Source: CAZQHK01 sp964593455 (GTDB lineage: Bacteria; Muiribacteriota; CAYSPT01). Taken from it: 64,000 nt of DNA. The stretch is from the NCBI GenBank assembly GCA_964593455.1, contig CAZQHK010000027.1, positions 1 to 64,000 of the forward strand, in the 5' to 3' direction. A model generated the notes under the pieces. The model saw nothing but the letters and a program-made list of their open reading frames with translations. It was not told the DNA's origin and ran no database searches. Position 1 is the stretch's first letter. Every line of letters begins with the position of its first letter. A program made the position numbers and the translations under genes. Positions 25,100 through 34,734 of this stretch are shown here, one piece after another.

Positions 25100-26629
25100 A
25101 TGTTGAAAAAGACGAGATGGAGCCGTTTCACCGGCCCGGTAGTGATCTTTCTATTACTCGTTTTCTGTCTGCTGCCGCCGACCTCGGCGCAGGACCTGGC
25201 GGAGTTTGAAAAACGGCTCACCAGGTTTACCCTGGATAACGGTATGACCTTCCTGGTCCTGGAGCGGCACGAGGCGCCGGTGGTGTCCTTCGTGACCCAC
25301 GCCGACGTGGGCGCTGTCAACGAGGTACGAGGTATAACCGGTATTGCCCACCTGTTGGAGCACATGGCTTTCAAGGGTACGAAAAAGGTGGGAACGACCG
25401 GGCATGTCGGTGAGATGTGGGCCCTGGCCAAGCTCGACGCGGCCTATGCTGCGCTGCGGGAAGAACTTGATAAACGGGTAGGGGAAGAAGATCCGGAACG
25501 GCTTACACTACTCCGGGAACGGTTTAAAAAAGCCCAGGAGGAAGCTTCCAAACTCGTCGTCACCAACGAATTTGCCGAAGCGCTCAATCGGGAAGGCGCC
25601 ACCAGCTTGAACGCCGGCACTTCCAACGACGCCACCATGTATATGGTCAGCTTGCCGTCGAACAAGCTTGAATTGTGGATGTCCCTGGAGTCGGACCGGT
25701 TCATGAATCCGGTGCTCCGGGAATTCTATAAGGAGCTCGAAGTGGTCAAAGAGGAACGCCGCATGCGAACGGAGAGCAGCCCTCAGGGCCGGCTGGTTGA
25801 GGAGTTCCTGGCGGTAGCTTTCAAAGCCCATCCTTACGGCGATCCGGTTATCGGCCATATGAGTGACCTGGAAGCGTTGAGCAGGGAAAAAGTGGAAACC
25901 TTTTTCAAGGCCTACTATGCACCCGGTAACCTGACCGTGGCGGTGGTGGGTGATGTCGATACGGAGGAAGTTCGACGGTTGGCCGGGATCTATTTCGGCC
26001 GTCTTCAGCCCGGACCAAAGCCGGAACCGATCGTCACGAAAGAACCTCCCCAAAATGGGGAACGGCGGGTGGTGCTGCGGGAAAAGACCCAGCCTTCGTT
26101 GTTTATCGGATATCACATGCCCGGTGTAAACCATCAAGACCGTCCGGCTTTTGACATTCTTTCCGACATCCTCGGTTACGGGCGTACCGCCCGGCTCTAC
26201 AAAAGCCTGGTCAAGGAGAAGAAAATGGCCGCTAATATTTGGGCCAGCGGCGGATTCCCGGGCCGCAAATACCCATCACTGTTTATTTTCAGTGTCAATC
26301 CGACCCAGGGTCATTCCAACCTGGAATGCGAAGAGGTAATCTCCGCTGAGATCGAGCGGTTGAAAACGGAGCCGGTGACTTTACGGGAGCTGGAGAAAGC
26401 CCGTACGCGGGCCAGGGCGGGAGTGATTCATTCACTCTCATCCAATATGGGAATGGCGTTCCAGTTGACATTTTTCGAGGTGCTAACCGGTGATTGGCGC
26501 AACCTGTTTGCCCGGCTTGAACGGTATAACCGCGTCACGGCGGAGGACATCCAGCGGATAGTCAGAGACTATTTCACTATCGAAAACCGGACACTCGGGG
26601 TAATCGAGACCGAAGAGACCGACAGCTGA
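25100..26629 (+). CDS. M16 (insulinase-family) zinc peptidase, active subunit
   Basis: A 509-residue exported peptidase with a signal peptide (about 1-31, ending PPTSAQ). The inverted zinc motif HLLEH lies at residues 84-88, and the distal Glu region is present in ELEVVKEERRMRTESS. The insert with heptad-like acidic/basic residues (about 115-160) is larger than in typical bacterial M16 proteins. The ATG at 25100 is preferred because GGAGG precedes it and the signal peptide then begins with MLKK; an upstream ATG at 25043 would add 19 residues. It is followed 13 bp later by a second M16 gene lacking the zinc motif, the usual active/inactive heterodimer. It degrades peptides in the periplasm. 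Confidence 0.9.
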   Translation: MLKKTRWSRFTGPVVIFLLLVFCLLPPTSAQDLAEFEKRLTRFTLDNGMTFLVLERHEAPVVSFVTHADVGAVNEVRGITGIAHLLEHMAFKGTKKVGTTGHVGEMWALAKLDAAYAALREELDKRVGEEDPERLTLLRERFKKAQEEASKLVVTNEFAEALNREGATSLNAGTSNDATMYMVSLPSNKLELWMSLESDRFMNPVLREFYKELEVVKEERRMRTESSPQGRLVEEFLAVAFKAHPYGDPVIGHMSDLEALSREKVETFFKAYYAPGNLTVAVVGDVDTEEVRRLAGIYFGRLQPGPKPEPIVTKEPPQNGERRVVLREKTQPSLFIGYHMPGVNHQDRPAFDILSDILGYGRTARLYKSLVKEKKMAANIWASGGFPGRKYPSLFIFSVNPTQGHSNLECEEVISAEIERLKTEPVTLRELEKARTRARAGVIHSLSSNMGMAFQLTFFEVLTGDWRNLFARLERYNRVTAEDIQRIVRDYFTIENRTLGVIETEETDS

Positions 26630-26642
26630 ATCGGAGGCTGAA

Positions 26643-28085
26643 ATGATGAACACTGGACGATATATTTTATTGGTTTTTCTCCTCTGCCTGGTTATTTTGC
26701 AGTCGGCGCCGATGCACGCTCAAGAGCATTACGAGGACCTGGAATATCCGGCTTTAAACGAGATACAGGTGCCGGAGGTGACGCAGGTGACCCTGTCCAA
26801 CGGAATGCGGCTGTTTCTCCTGGAAGATCACGAACTTCCCTTGATCTCGGTATCGTCCCGTATCAGGGTCGGTTCGTGCTGGGAGCCAGCGGAAAAGATC
26901 GGTCTGGCAGGTATCACCGGTTCGGTCATGCGTACCGGCGGCACCACCACCCGGACCGGGGACGAGATCGACGAGGAACTCGAGTACATTGCCGCTTCGG
27001 TGGAGACGAGTATCGGCAAAGACGCAGGCAGCGCCTCCATGTCGGTACTCAAAGAGGATGTTGTCAAAGGGCTGGAAATACTGGCTGATATCTTGATGAA
27101 CCCGGCGTTTCCCGATGACAAGATCGAGTTGGCGCAGGTCCAGCAACGAAGCTCTATCGCTCGCCGGAACGAAAAGCCCGGCACCATTGCTTTCCGGGAA
27201 TTCGGAAAGCTCATCTACGGGACGGAGAGTGTGTTTGCCCGTCACACCGAGTATGCGACCGTCAACAGCATTACCCGGGATGACCTGGTGGCTTTCCACC
27301 GCTCCTACTTCCGCCCGAACAACATGTTTCTGGCGGCCTCCGGGGATTTTGACACAGCGGAGATGATCGGGAAGATAGAAGCGGCTTTCGCCGGTTGGGA
27401 AAAAGGCCGGGTGCTAACGACACCGGTCCCCGAAGTGAATTATTCGTACCGGCAGACGGTGAACCTGGTGAAGAAAGAAGACGTGAACCAGGCCACCATT
27501 GTTATGGGCCATATCGGTGGCCGGATGGATGACCCGGATTTCTTTCCGCTTATCCTGATGAACCGGATACTCGGGATCGGATTCAACAGCCGTATGTTCA
27601 AGGAGATTCGATCACATCTGGGATTGGCGTACTCGGCTACCGCGAAATTTTCGGCCAAGTATGATCACCCGGGATTATTCTACGTATACTGCGCAACCGC
27701 GTCAGGGAACACCGTCAAGGCTATTCGGGCCATGCGAGAAGAGATCAAAAAGATTACCCGGGAAGAAGTTACCGATGAGGAGCTCGATCTGGCCCGGAAA
27801 GCTTATCTCAATTCATTCGTATTCAAGTTTGCCGCAAAAAGAAAAATTGTTAACCGCCTGATGGGGTACGCGTATCATGGATACCCGCTGGATTTCCTGG
27901 AGAAGATAAAAAAAAACATCGAGAATGTGACGAAGGCCGACATCTTGAGAGTGGCGGAGAAACACCTGCAGCCGGACCGCATGCAATTGCTGGCAGTCGG
28001 CCGGTCGGAGGACTTCGATGAATCGCTGTCGGTGTTGGGAAAGGTCAACGCGATCGATGTCAGTATTCCCGAACAAAAGCCCTAG
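26643..28085 (+). CDS. M16 peptidase-like protein, inactive subunit
   Basis: A 480-residue exported M16 homologue with signal peptide 1-26 (ending PMHAQ). The fold is recognisable (VTLSNGMRLFLLEDHELPLISV; YFRPNNMFLAASGDF; LGIGFNSRMFKEIRSHLGLAYS), but at the expected zinc-binding position it reads GLAGITGSVMR, so both His residues and the Glu are missing. It keeps the Arg/Tyr-type motif (RSHLGLAYS) that contributes to the partner's substrate pocket in heterodimeric M16 enzymes. GGAGG lies 8 nt before the first of two ATGs. It is translated directly after the active subunit. Confidence 0.88.
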   Translation: MMNTGRYILLVFLLCLVILQSAPMHAQEHYEDLEYPALNEIQVPEVTQVTLSNGMRLFLLEDHELPLISVSSRIRVGSCWEPAEKIGLAGITGSVMRTGGTTTRTGDEIDEELEYIAASVETSIGKDAGSASMSVLKEDVVKGLEILADILMNPAFPDDKIELAQVQQRSSIARRNEKPGTIAFREFGKLIYGTESVFARHTEYATVNSITRDDLVAFHRSYFRPNNMFLAASGDFDTAEMIGKIEAAFAGWEKGRVLTTPVPEVNYSYRQTVNLVKKEDVNQATIVMGHIGGRMDDPDFFPLILMNRILGIGFNSRMFKEIRSHLGLAYSATAKFSAKYDHPGLFYVYCATASGNTVKAIRAMREEIKKITREEVTDEELDLARKAYLNSFVFKFAAKRKIVNRLMGYAYHGYPLDFLEKIKKNIENVTKADILRVAEKHLQPDRMQLLAVGRSEDFDESLSVLGKVNAIDVSIPEQKP

Positions 28086-28262
28086 TTCCCGGAAGAATAG
28101 AAAGAGAACGCTAAACAGCAGATAGGTTTGTATTGGCCGCCGGCCCCCCTTGCCTTGTTTATCAAATACTCGTATACTTGCGTATGCATATTAAAGATAT
28201 ATGCAGGGGAAAGAGCGTGCGAAAGCAGGCGATGCAGCAATTTAAGCTCGGGAGGTGTGGTT

Positions 28263-29084
28263 TTGGATTGTAACATTGTAGGGCTCGTGCCGGCGGCCGG
28301 CGAGGGCACGAGACTTTTTCCATTTTCTCGGGCGGTTCCCAAGGAGATTTATCCGATACTGGGAAAACCGGTTATCGAACACACGGTGGAGAACCTTCGC
28401 GCCGGCGGAATTACCAAGATCTTTGTCATTGTCGGTTACCAGAAAGGCGCCCTCATGGACTACCTGGGAGACGGTAGTATTTTTGGGGTGGATGTGGCTT
28501 ATCTTTATCAACAGGAGCGCAAAGGACTGGGACATGCTATATTCCAGGCGGAAAACTGGATTGACACGACTTTTGTTACTCTGCTCGGCGATTCGTTCAT
28601 CGAACCGAAAGAAGAGATAAACGACCTGATCAGACTTCATCGCGAGGAAGAAGCACTGGTTTCGGTACTGCTGTTTCGTGTAAAGGATCCCACCGCTTAC
28701 GGAGTTGCCCGCCTGTCGGATTTGGATGGCCGGGCCGGCCTGGTGGAGGAACTATCGGAAAAGCCCACTCTGGAAGAAGCCGGTCCGTTTCAGGTCGATG
28801 ACCATTATCTCGCTTTGTGCGGTGTTTACGTGTTTGAACCTGAGATATTTTCTTTTCTTGAAAAAACCCGGCCGGATAGGCAGGGAGAGTTACAGATTAC
28901 GGACGCCATCGAGATGGCGGTTGATTCCGGTGAAAAAGTGTTCGGTTTGGTGTTGGAAGGAAAATATCTGGACATCGGAAAATGGAGGACAGTTCTCCAG
29001 ACAGAGAAGAAAATTGTTCTCGATTCCAATATCGAGGACCATATTCAAGACAGAGAAAACATGTGCAAACGAACAAATGAATGA
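28263..29084 (+). CDS. Sugar-1-phosphate nucleotidyltransferase
   Basis: A 273-residue nucleotidyltransferase of the RmlA/GalU family. It opens with the nucleotide-binding signature LVPAAGEGTRLFPFSRAVPK, followed by EIYPILGKPVIEHTVE and later LLGDSFIE for metal/sugar binding. The start is taken as the TTG at 28263, with GGAGG 7 nt upstream; the open frame extends further upstream but without homology. It probably makes a UDP- or dTDP-sugar for envelope polysaccharide; the base specificity cannot be read with certainty. It lies 17 bp before rng and about 180 bp after the M16 pair. Confidence 0.85.
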   Translation: MDCNIVGLVPAAGEGTRLFPFSRAVPKEIYPILGKPVIEHTVENLRAGGITKIFVIVGYQKGALMDYLGDGSIFGVDVAYLYQQERKGLGHAIFQAENWIDTTFVTLLGDSFIEPKEEINDLIRLHREEEALVSVLLFRVKDPTAYGVARLSDLDGRAGLVEELSEKPTLEEAGPFQVDDHYLALCGVYVFEPEIFSFLEKTRPDRQGELQITDAIEMAVDSGEKVFGLVLEGKYLDIGKWRTVLQTEKKIVLDSNIEDHIQDRENMCKRTNE

Positions 29085-29101
29085 ACTGTAGGTGATAACT
29101 T

Positions 29102-30796
29102 TTGACCAAAAAGATTTTTGTTAACGCCCGGAACCTGGAAGAGTACCGGGTGGCCATTATTGAAGACGGTTTTCTCACCAGTATGACGGTCTCAACGTCG
29201 AGCCGGGAGCACTGCCGGGGTAATATCTATAAAGCGCGGGTGGTGAGTGTACAGAAGAGTCTTCAAGCAGTGTTTATAAAATTTGGGGCGGAACGGAATG
29301 GATTTCTTCCCATGAAAGACATTCATCCCTCGTATTATTCAGAAGGAACGGAGTCTTCAGAAAAACGGCGCTGGGTGCGGGTCGAGCAAGCGGTGGAAAC
29401 CGGACAGGAGCTTCTTGTTCAGATTTCCCGGGAGGCATCGGAGAAAAAGGGCGCGGCTCTCACCACGTACCTTTCTCTGACTGGCAGATACCTGGTACTG
29501 CTTCCGGGAATCGATAAAAACGGTGTGTCGAGAAAAATAGAGGATGCCAAGGAACGGCACCGTCTCCGCTCTATCATGGAAGAACTGCAAGTCCCCGCCG
29601 GACTTGGTTTAATTCTCCGGACCGCTGGGGAGGGGCGCAATAAATCGGAATTCCAGAGAGATCTCAGATACTTACTCCGTCTCTGGGATTCGCTCAAAAA
29701 ACACGCTCTTGAAAATCCTACTCCCTCACTCATTTACAGCGAGGGTGATGCCGCCGTCAGCACCATCAGGGATTACTTTACTCCCGATGTCAAAGAAGTC
29801 CTTATCGATACCAGAGTAACATTTGACCAGGTGCGGAATTTCACCAAGCAGGTCATGCCCCGTTATGCCCGTCGGATTAAGTTGTATGACTCCGATGAGC
29901 CCCTTTTCACCCGGTTTCACCTGGAACAGCAGGTGGAGAAGATGTTCTCACAGCGAGTGGATCTCAAAGCGGGGGGGCATATCGTGATAGAAGAGACTGA
30001 AGCCATGGTCACTATCGACGTGAACTCTGGTCGTTTCACTAAGGGCACGTCCATGGAAGACACGGCGTATCAGACCAACATGGAGGCGGTGGGCGAGATA
30101 GTGCGCCAACTGAAGCTCCGTAACCTGGGTGGGCTTCTCGCCATCGATTTCATCGATATGCGTGACAGGAAGCATCGCCTGGCGGTTGAACGCCTGCTGA
30201 AAGAGAACCTGAAGAGCGACAAAGCCAAATGGGATGTTACCAGTATCAACAAGCTCGGAGTGCTGGTCATGTCCCGGCAACGGTTGAAGTCGTCGCTCAG
30301 TGAGACCACCTTCGTCACCTGTCCCCGTTGTAAGGGGTCCGGCACGGTTAAGTCACTGTCGTCGCTGTCACTACACATACTCAGGAAACTGCGGGCGGAA
30401 ACACTCAGGGGAGAGATAACTGAAGTCAAGGTTGTCGTCCATCCGGTGGTGGCGGAATTCCTTCTTAACGAGCAGCGGCGTGAACTCACATCATTGGAGA
30501 GTGACCGGAACATTTCCGTCAAGATCATCGCCGATGCCAAGTTGAACTACTCCGAATCAAGAGAAGAGTTTGTCAAAGCTCCTTCCACCTCGGCTCGGAC
30601 GGCTGATAAAGTGAAGGAACCGGAATCTGAACGGGCGGGTAAAAAGCCGGAACAAGGTAAGAAACCAAACCGCAGTGAAACAGATAATAAACCCAAAAAG
30701 AGAACCATGATTGAGCGTGGAAAACGGCGGAACAGGGGAAGAAAACCACGTTCCAAAAGAAGTCCTAATAAGGCAGGAAAGGGTGAAGAAGCATGA
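29102..30796 (+). CDS. rng: Ribonuclease G/E
   Basis: A 564-residue RNase G/E family endoribonuclease. An S1-like RNA-binding domain (about 35-125) is followed by the catalytic domain with magnesium ligands Asp306 (TIDVNSGR) and Asp349 (AIDFIDMRD), and the zinc-link CPRCKGSG (407-414) used for dimer contact. The last 60-70 residues are Lys/Arg/Glu-rich and probably bind RNA; there is no long scaffold domain as in enterobacterial RNase E. The start is TTG at 29102. It overlaps the zinc-ribbon gene by 4 bp, so it is part of a long plus-strand operon. It would process rRNA, tRNA and mRNA 5' ends. Confidence 0.92.
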   Translation: MTKKIFVNARNLEEYRVAIIEDGFLTSMTVSTSSREHCRGNIYKARVVSVQKSLQAVFIKFGAERNGFLPMKDIHPSYYSEGTESSEKRRWVRVEQAVETGQELLVQISREASEKKGAALTTYLSLTGRYLVLLPGIDKNGVSRKIEDAKERHRLRSIMEELQVPAGLGLILRTAGEGRNKSEFQRDLRYLLRLWDSLKKHALENPTPSLIYSEGDAAVSTIRDYFTPDVKEVLIDTRVTFDQVRNFTKQVMPRYARRIKLYDSDEPLFTRFHLEQQVEKMFSQRVDLKAGGHIVIEETEAMVTIDVNSGRFTKGTSMEDTAYQTNMEAVGEIVRQLKLRNLGGLLAIDFIDMRDRKHRLAVERLLKENLKSDKAKWDVTSINKLGVLVMSRQRLKSSLSETTFVTCPRCKGSGTVKSLSSLSLHILRKLRAETLRGEITEVKVVVHPVVAEFLLNEQRRELTSLESDRNISVKIIADAKLNYSESREEFVKAPSTSARTADKVKEPESERAGKKPEQGKKPNRSETDNKPKKRTMIERGKRRNRGRKPRSKRSPNKAGKGEEA

Positions 30797-31326
30797 AGTG
30801 TCCGCGGTGCAGCGGGGAGCTTAAGGCACAGGAGTTGGCCGGTATTCAAATCGACAGATGCGCCACCTGTGGCGGGACCTGGTTCGACAAGGGCGAGTTT
30901 GATTCCATTAAAGGAGAAGCGGAGTCAGAAGAGATGAAAAATATCGAATCGAGCCCGGTGGATCAGGAATTCACCAGGAAACAAGAAGGTGATCTGACCT
31001 GTCCTAAATGTGAGGTGGTGATGGACTCGTTTTCCTTCCAGTACTCCTCCGGCATAAAGCTTGACCGCTGCAATATATGCGATGGTTTCTGGTTTGATTG
31101 CGGAGAGATTGGAGCCGCGCTCGGGTACCTGGAAGCCCAGGCGAATGACGGTCTCAGCAGTGGAGAGGTCAAGGCCTTATTGGACAAGGGCCGCGAGACT
31201 GCGAAAGCGAAGGAAAAAGAACGGCTTGACAGCATGGCTGACCACACGGCAGTCAAGGGGCTCTACAGGCTCATGCACAAGCTCGGCTGTTTCGTGGATA
31301 AATTCAATATCGATGTCGTATCATAA
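30793..31326 (+). CDS. Double zinc-ribbon (zf-TFIIB-like) protein
   Basis: A 177-residue soluble protein with two zinc ribbons of the zf-TFIIB type: CPRCSGEL...IDRCATCGGTWFDKGEF (about 3-35) and CPKCEVVM...LDRCNICDGFWFDCGEI (about 75-108). Each has the two CxxC pairs and the following W-F-D-x-G-E box of the family. The C-terminal part is a charged helix. It overlaps rng by 4 bp (ATGA). Proteins of this kind are common in bacteria but uncharacterised; direct RNA or protein binding next to RNase G is plausible (inference). Confidence 0.8.
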   Translation: MKCPRCSGELKAQELAGIQIDRCATCGGTWFDKGEFDSIKGEAESEEMKNIESSPVDQEFTRKQEGDLTCPKCEVVMDSFSFQYSSGIKLDRCNICDGFWFDCGEIGAALGYLEAQANDGLSSGEVKALLDKGRETAKAKEKERLDSMADHTAVKGLYRLMHKLGCFVDKFNIDVVS

Positions 31327-31385
31327 AACGGTTGCTGGTGACACGCAGGATGCTGCATGGTAAAGATCGTGGCGGTGCAGGGGAA

Positions 31386-31961
31386 ATGAAAAAAAGACGG
31401 CAGTATTTCATCAAGCCGCAGCTCCAATTCCGGATAATTTGTCTCGTTCTCGGACTTTCGTTTATCTTTGCCAACATTACCGGTGGTCTGATCTACCTGT
31501 TTCTCAGCAGCCCGGACCTGTTTGCCGGCGTTCAGGCGGCCCTGGGGCTGAAGGAGCCTATCTACGTGCTTCTGTTCGTGGTGATAGTGGCCGAGCTTAT
31601 AGGGCTGGGAATGATCCTGGTGATTTCCCTGCTTGTTTCCCACTCTTTGGCCGGACCCATCCACCGTATCGAACAACTGGCTGAGGAAATAGGTAAAGGC
31701 GATCTTACCCTGGGAGTTAAAATCAGGAAAAGCGATGAGTTTCAGGGACTGGCCAGGCAGCTTGATACCATGGTTAACCAGATCCGGTCCCGGATTGATT
31801 CGATTAAAGAAGTCACTGTAGACCTGGCCCGCTGCAAGAAGGAGCTGGTGGAGATTAACAGCGAGATGGGAAATAAGCGACTGGCTGCGCTCACCGGGAA
31901 GCTGACCGAACAGCTGACGGTGCTTTCCGATCTGCTGGAATCCATCAAGACTGTTCGATGA
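31386..31961 (+). CDS. HAMP-domain membrane protein without output domain
   Basis: A 191-residue protein with two membrane segments (about 16-38 and 64-90), a HAMP domain (about 88-145, SLAGPIHRIEQLAEEIGKGDLTLGVKIRKSDEFQGLARQ in two amphipathic helices) and a C-terminal coiled coil. No kinase, cyclase or methyl-accepting domain follows. The ATG at 31386 with AGGGGAA is preferred over an ATG 54 bp upstream. It overlaps the next gene (HEAT/TPR protein) by 4 bp, so the output domain may be supplied by that partner in trans. Function unknown. Confidence 0.75.
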   Translation: MKKRRQYFIKPQLQFRIICLVLGLSFIFANITGGLIYLFLSSPDLFAGVQAALGLKEPIYVLLFVVIVAELIGLGMILVISLLVSHSLAGPIHRIEQLAEEIGKGDLTLGVKIRKSDEFQGLARQLDTMVNQIRSRIDSIKEVTVDLARCKKELVEINSEMGNKRLAALTGKLTEQLTVLSDLLESIKTVR

Positions 31962-34006
31962 CCCAGAATGAAGAAATCAGAAAACTGGTAACAGGCCTGG
32001 AGAGCGACGTGGAGGACGACAGGATTAACGCCTGCCGCATACTGGCCGATGAAGGCGACTCCACGGTGCTTGAGATTCTCCGTGAGGTCAGTTTCCACGA
32101 TACGGTATCCGTCAGGTACTTCGCCCGCAAAGCCATTAACGTGATCGCCGTCCGGCACGGATTGCCCGAAGTGTTCCGTCAGTCTGAGATCGAAGAAATT
32201 ATCACAACCGATCCTTCCACCGGTGAAGTTCATTTCGAAAAAGCAACCTTCAGGGCCGCTATCCAGGGTACCGATGTGAACCGGCGGCTGGCCAGCCTCG
32301 ACAAGGCCCTGGAACTGGCCGCCGAATTCGGAAACGAACAGGTGCTGGACATTATTCTGCCGCAACTGCCCAAGGCTGACACACCGCTTGAGAAGTCGCT
32401 GCTAATCAAGACTATCGGGCTTCTGGGGGGAAAGAACCAGGTCAGAATCCTGACGCCCTTTCTCAAGGACCGCGATTACCGGGTACGGGCCGACACCATT
32501 GAAGCCCTGGAATATATCGGGGATCCGATCATTTACCCGCTCATCGTACCCAGCCTGCAGGATGAGGATAATCGGGTCAAAGCCAACGCGGCGGTGGCTT
32601 TAAGAAACTACGGCAAATCCCCGGCGCTCAGTCTGCTGCAGGAGATGATCAAAAGCGAGAAAGTGTGGATGAGAGACAGTGCCACCTTCGCTCTCAGCCG
32701 GATCAAATCGCCGCAAACGGTAAAACTCCTTTTTTCCATACTGAAGGAGGAACCGAAACACTCTGTTTATGCCAAGGCGGTAATCGGTCTTTCAAAAATT
32801 GCCGACCGGACTTTGGTTCCCTCACTGGCGGGAGTTCTCAAAAAAGAGGCTGACCGTCGCAAACGGCTCATGTTGAAAGTGCTGGTCAAGAGTCTCCAGG
32901 GGAATGAGATAGATGTTCCCGGTCTACTGTCCAAGATTGAAGCAGAGATTGCTACCCGGGAAGCCGCTGCTGCTGCCGCCAAGGCTGGGAAACTTTACCA
33001 GGACGGGCTCAAGGAGGTCAAACTTCGCCACTTTGAAAAAGCGGTCGCTATCTTCTCTATGCTCATCAAGACCTATCCCGACAGTCAGTCGGCCAGGCAG
33101 GCTCAGATTGCATTACAAAAGTTAGTCGCCAAAGTGAGGAAAGACCGGGAGCCTCCGGAGTCGATAGCAGCCGTGGAAACAATCGAAAAGAATCTCCCGG
33201 CCGAGACCGCCGTGGAGACGGCACAACCGGGAGAAGAGTTGGCGGAGGTCTCCGAGGACGTGTCTCATCAGGTCACCTCATTGATCAACGATCTCAGTAA
33301 TCCCGACGAAGATATCCGTAAACAGGCGTCCATCAAGCTCATGGGAATCAGGGACCCCCGGGCCCTACCGGCCCTGGAAAAGGCTGCCAAAGACTCTGAT
33401 AACGTGGTCCGTTATTATGCTAAAAAAGCGTTGCGGGAACTGGCCCGGGAAAATATCTATCACCAGCCGGCAGAGCGTTTGTCGGTGACGGGTGTGGCTT
33501 CCCTGAGAGAACCGCGGTTCAAACGGGTACTCTCCGGAGCGGCGGCGGTGGTGGTGGCGGTGACTATTGTTTGCTGGTTTACTTTTCTGAAACTGGCTCC
33601 CGCTAAGGACGTATTAAAGGCGAAAAAGATCGTTTCCTCCTCGTTCGAGAGAGTTGTCAGATCATACCGCAAATACACGGGTTCGGGAAAAGTGGTTGCC
33701 TGGAAAGGGGTTGTCCGGAAAGTTAATTACGAGAAGAATATCGTGGTGATCGACAGTCACGGATACACCTATTCGGCAACGTTTTCACCAAAAGATTTCA
33801 CCAGAACGTTCAAGGGGGACGTGGTGGAAATTACAGGAAAGATCAAGGACCGCAGTACTTTCGGCACCGTATTCCTGGACGGGAAGACCATCAAAGTGCT
33901 CGAGGCCGGTAAGGTGAACCGGCGCTCGGGCGGAAAAATGCTGACCAAGAAACAGTTTAACGAGAAACAGAGGAGGGAATACGCCGAACGGTTTCACAAA
34001 CGGTGA
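31958..34006 (+). CDS. HEAT/TPR membrane protein with C-terminal OB-like domain
   Basis: A 682-residue protein. Residues 1-330 are HEAT repeats containing the shared core RVRADTIEAL...NRVKANAAVALR; residues about 345-400 form a TPR-like unit; about 440-500 is another HEAT-like segment (NPDEDIRKQASIKLMG); a membrane segment lies at about 528-546; the rest resembles a small OB-like beta domain (VRKVNYEKNIVVIDSHGYTYS, VVEITGKIKD). It is translationally coupled to the HAMP-only protein and followed 29 bp later by pseudopilin genes. It may link a membrane HAMP signal to the pilus-like assembly (inference). Mostly basic Lys/Arg/Gln at the tail. Confidence 0.8.
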   Translation: MTQNEEIRKLVTGLESDVEDDRINACRILADEGDSTVLEILREVSFHDTVSVRYFARKAINVIAVRHGLPEVFRQSEIEEIITTDPSTGEVHFEKATFRAAIQGTDVNRRLASLDKALELAAEFGNEQVLDIILPQLPKADTPLEKSLLIKTIGLLGGKNQVRILTPFLKDRDYRVRADTIEALEYIGDPIIYPLIVPSLQDEDNRVKANAAVALRNYGKSPALSLLQEMIKSEKVWMRDSATFALSRIKSPQTVKLLFSILKEEPKHSVYAKAVIGLSKIADRTLVPSLAGVLKKEADRRKRLMLKVLVKSLQGNEIDVPGLLSKIEAEIATREAAAAAAKAGKLYQDGLKEVKLRHFEKAVAIFSMLIKTYPDSQSARQAQIALQKLVAKVRKDREPPESIAAVETIEKNLPAETAVETAQPGEELAEVSEDVSHQVTSLINDLSNPDEDIRKQASIKLMGIRDPRALPALEKAAKDSDNVVRYYAKKALRELARENIYHQPAERLSVTGVASLREPRFKRVLSGAAAVVVAVTIVCWFTFLKLAPAKDVLKAKKIVSSSFERVVRSYRKYTGSGKVVAWKGVVRKVNYEKNIVVIDSHGYTYSATFSPKDFTRTFKGDVVEITGKIKDRSTFGTVFLDGKTIKVLEAGKVNRRSGGKMLTKKQFNEKQRREYAERFHKR

Positions 34007-34035
34007 TTCAAGACGTTTAACCGATTTGGGATAAC

Positions 34036-34734
34036 ATGGTACAATTTACGCGAAGGCGGCGAACTGGGATGGATAACTTACAGCTTGGGAGCAGGCAGTG
34101 GGACTCACGCTCTTCCGAGCGGCAGCGGGGGATCACGCTGCTTGAAATCCTGGTGGCCTTCGGTATCCTGGCCCTGTTCCTGATCCCCTTCCTGCAGGCG
34201 TTTCTCACCACCAAGCAAGGCGCCCAGATGACCGGTGACTACAACCGGGCCCTGTACCTGGCCCAAAAGGTGATGGAAGATATCCGCTACTGCGCATACA
34301 ACGAACGTACGGAGAACTTCCAGGAGTTCATGTCCACGGTAACCCTGGACGAGGACGGCGATATGAACCGGGTCGTACCTTTGGACGATACCGGCGATAC
34401 CGTCGAAGGCCGTACCAGCGGTTTCTTCAGCCAGGTCTTCGATCCGGAGCCCGATCCGATAGATACGGATGACATGGATAACGTGGAAAACATGGATAGC
34501 GTGATAGTGAAACGATTGGACAAGTTCACCATCACCACCACCTGGGAACAAACCATGCTCGATGACGGTAAGGCCGATCCCAACTCCGCCACGGTCCGTG
34601 TCTTGGTGAGGTGGAAAGAACCGAAACTGAGAACAAAGAACGAGACGATAGAGCGAGAAGTCAATCTCTACACGGTAATCGGGCAGACACATCGCATTCT
34701 TAATTCATTGTCAGGAGATACGGATACCTTATGA
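34036..34734 (+). CDS. Type IV pilin-like minor pseudopilin (PilV/GspI type)
   Basis: A 232-residue prepilin. The cleavage site is Gly32-Ile33 in RGITLLEILVAFGIL with Glu at +5 (Glu37), followed by a long hydrophobic helix and a soluble domain. The leader before the site is long, 32 residues from the ATG at 34036; an ATG at 34069 would shorten it to 21 and is an alternative start. The sequence fits the second minor pilin (PilV/GspI). It overlaps the next gene by 4 bp and belongs to a three-pilin set. A prepilin peptidase is not in the window. Confidence 0.83.
   Translation: MVQFTRRRRTGMDNLQLGSRQWDSRSSERQRGITLLEILVAFGILALFLIPFLQAFLTTKQGAQMTGDYNRALYLAQKVMEDIRYCAYNERTENFQEFMSTVTLDEDGDMNRVVPLDDTGDTVEGRTSGFFSQVFDPEPDPIDTDDMDNVENMDSVIVKRLDKFTITTTWEQTMLDDGKADPNSATVRVLVRWKEPKLRTKNETIEREVNLYTVIGQTHRILNSLSGDTDTL

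Noticed and set aside
28190..28262. A riboswitch before the nucleotidyltransferase gene
   Set aside because: A hairpin with a GAAA loop is present, but no known riboswitch consensus (c-di-GMP, SAM, TPP, THF) fits.
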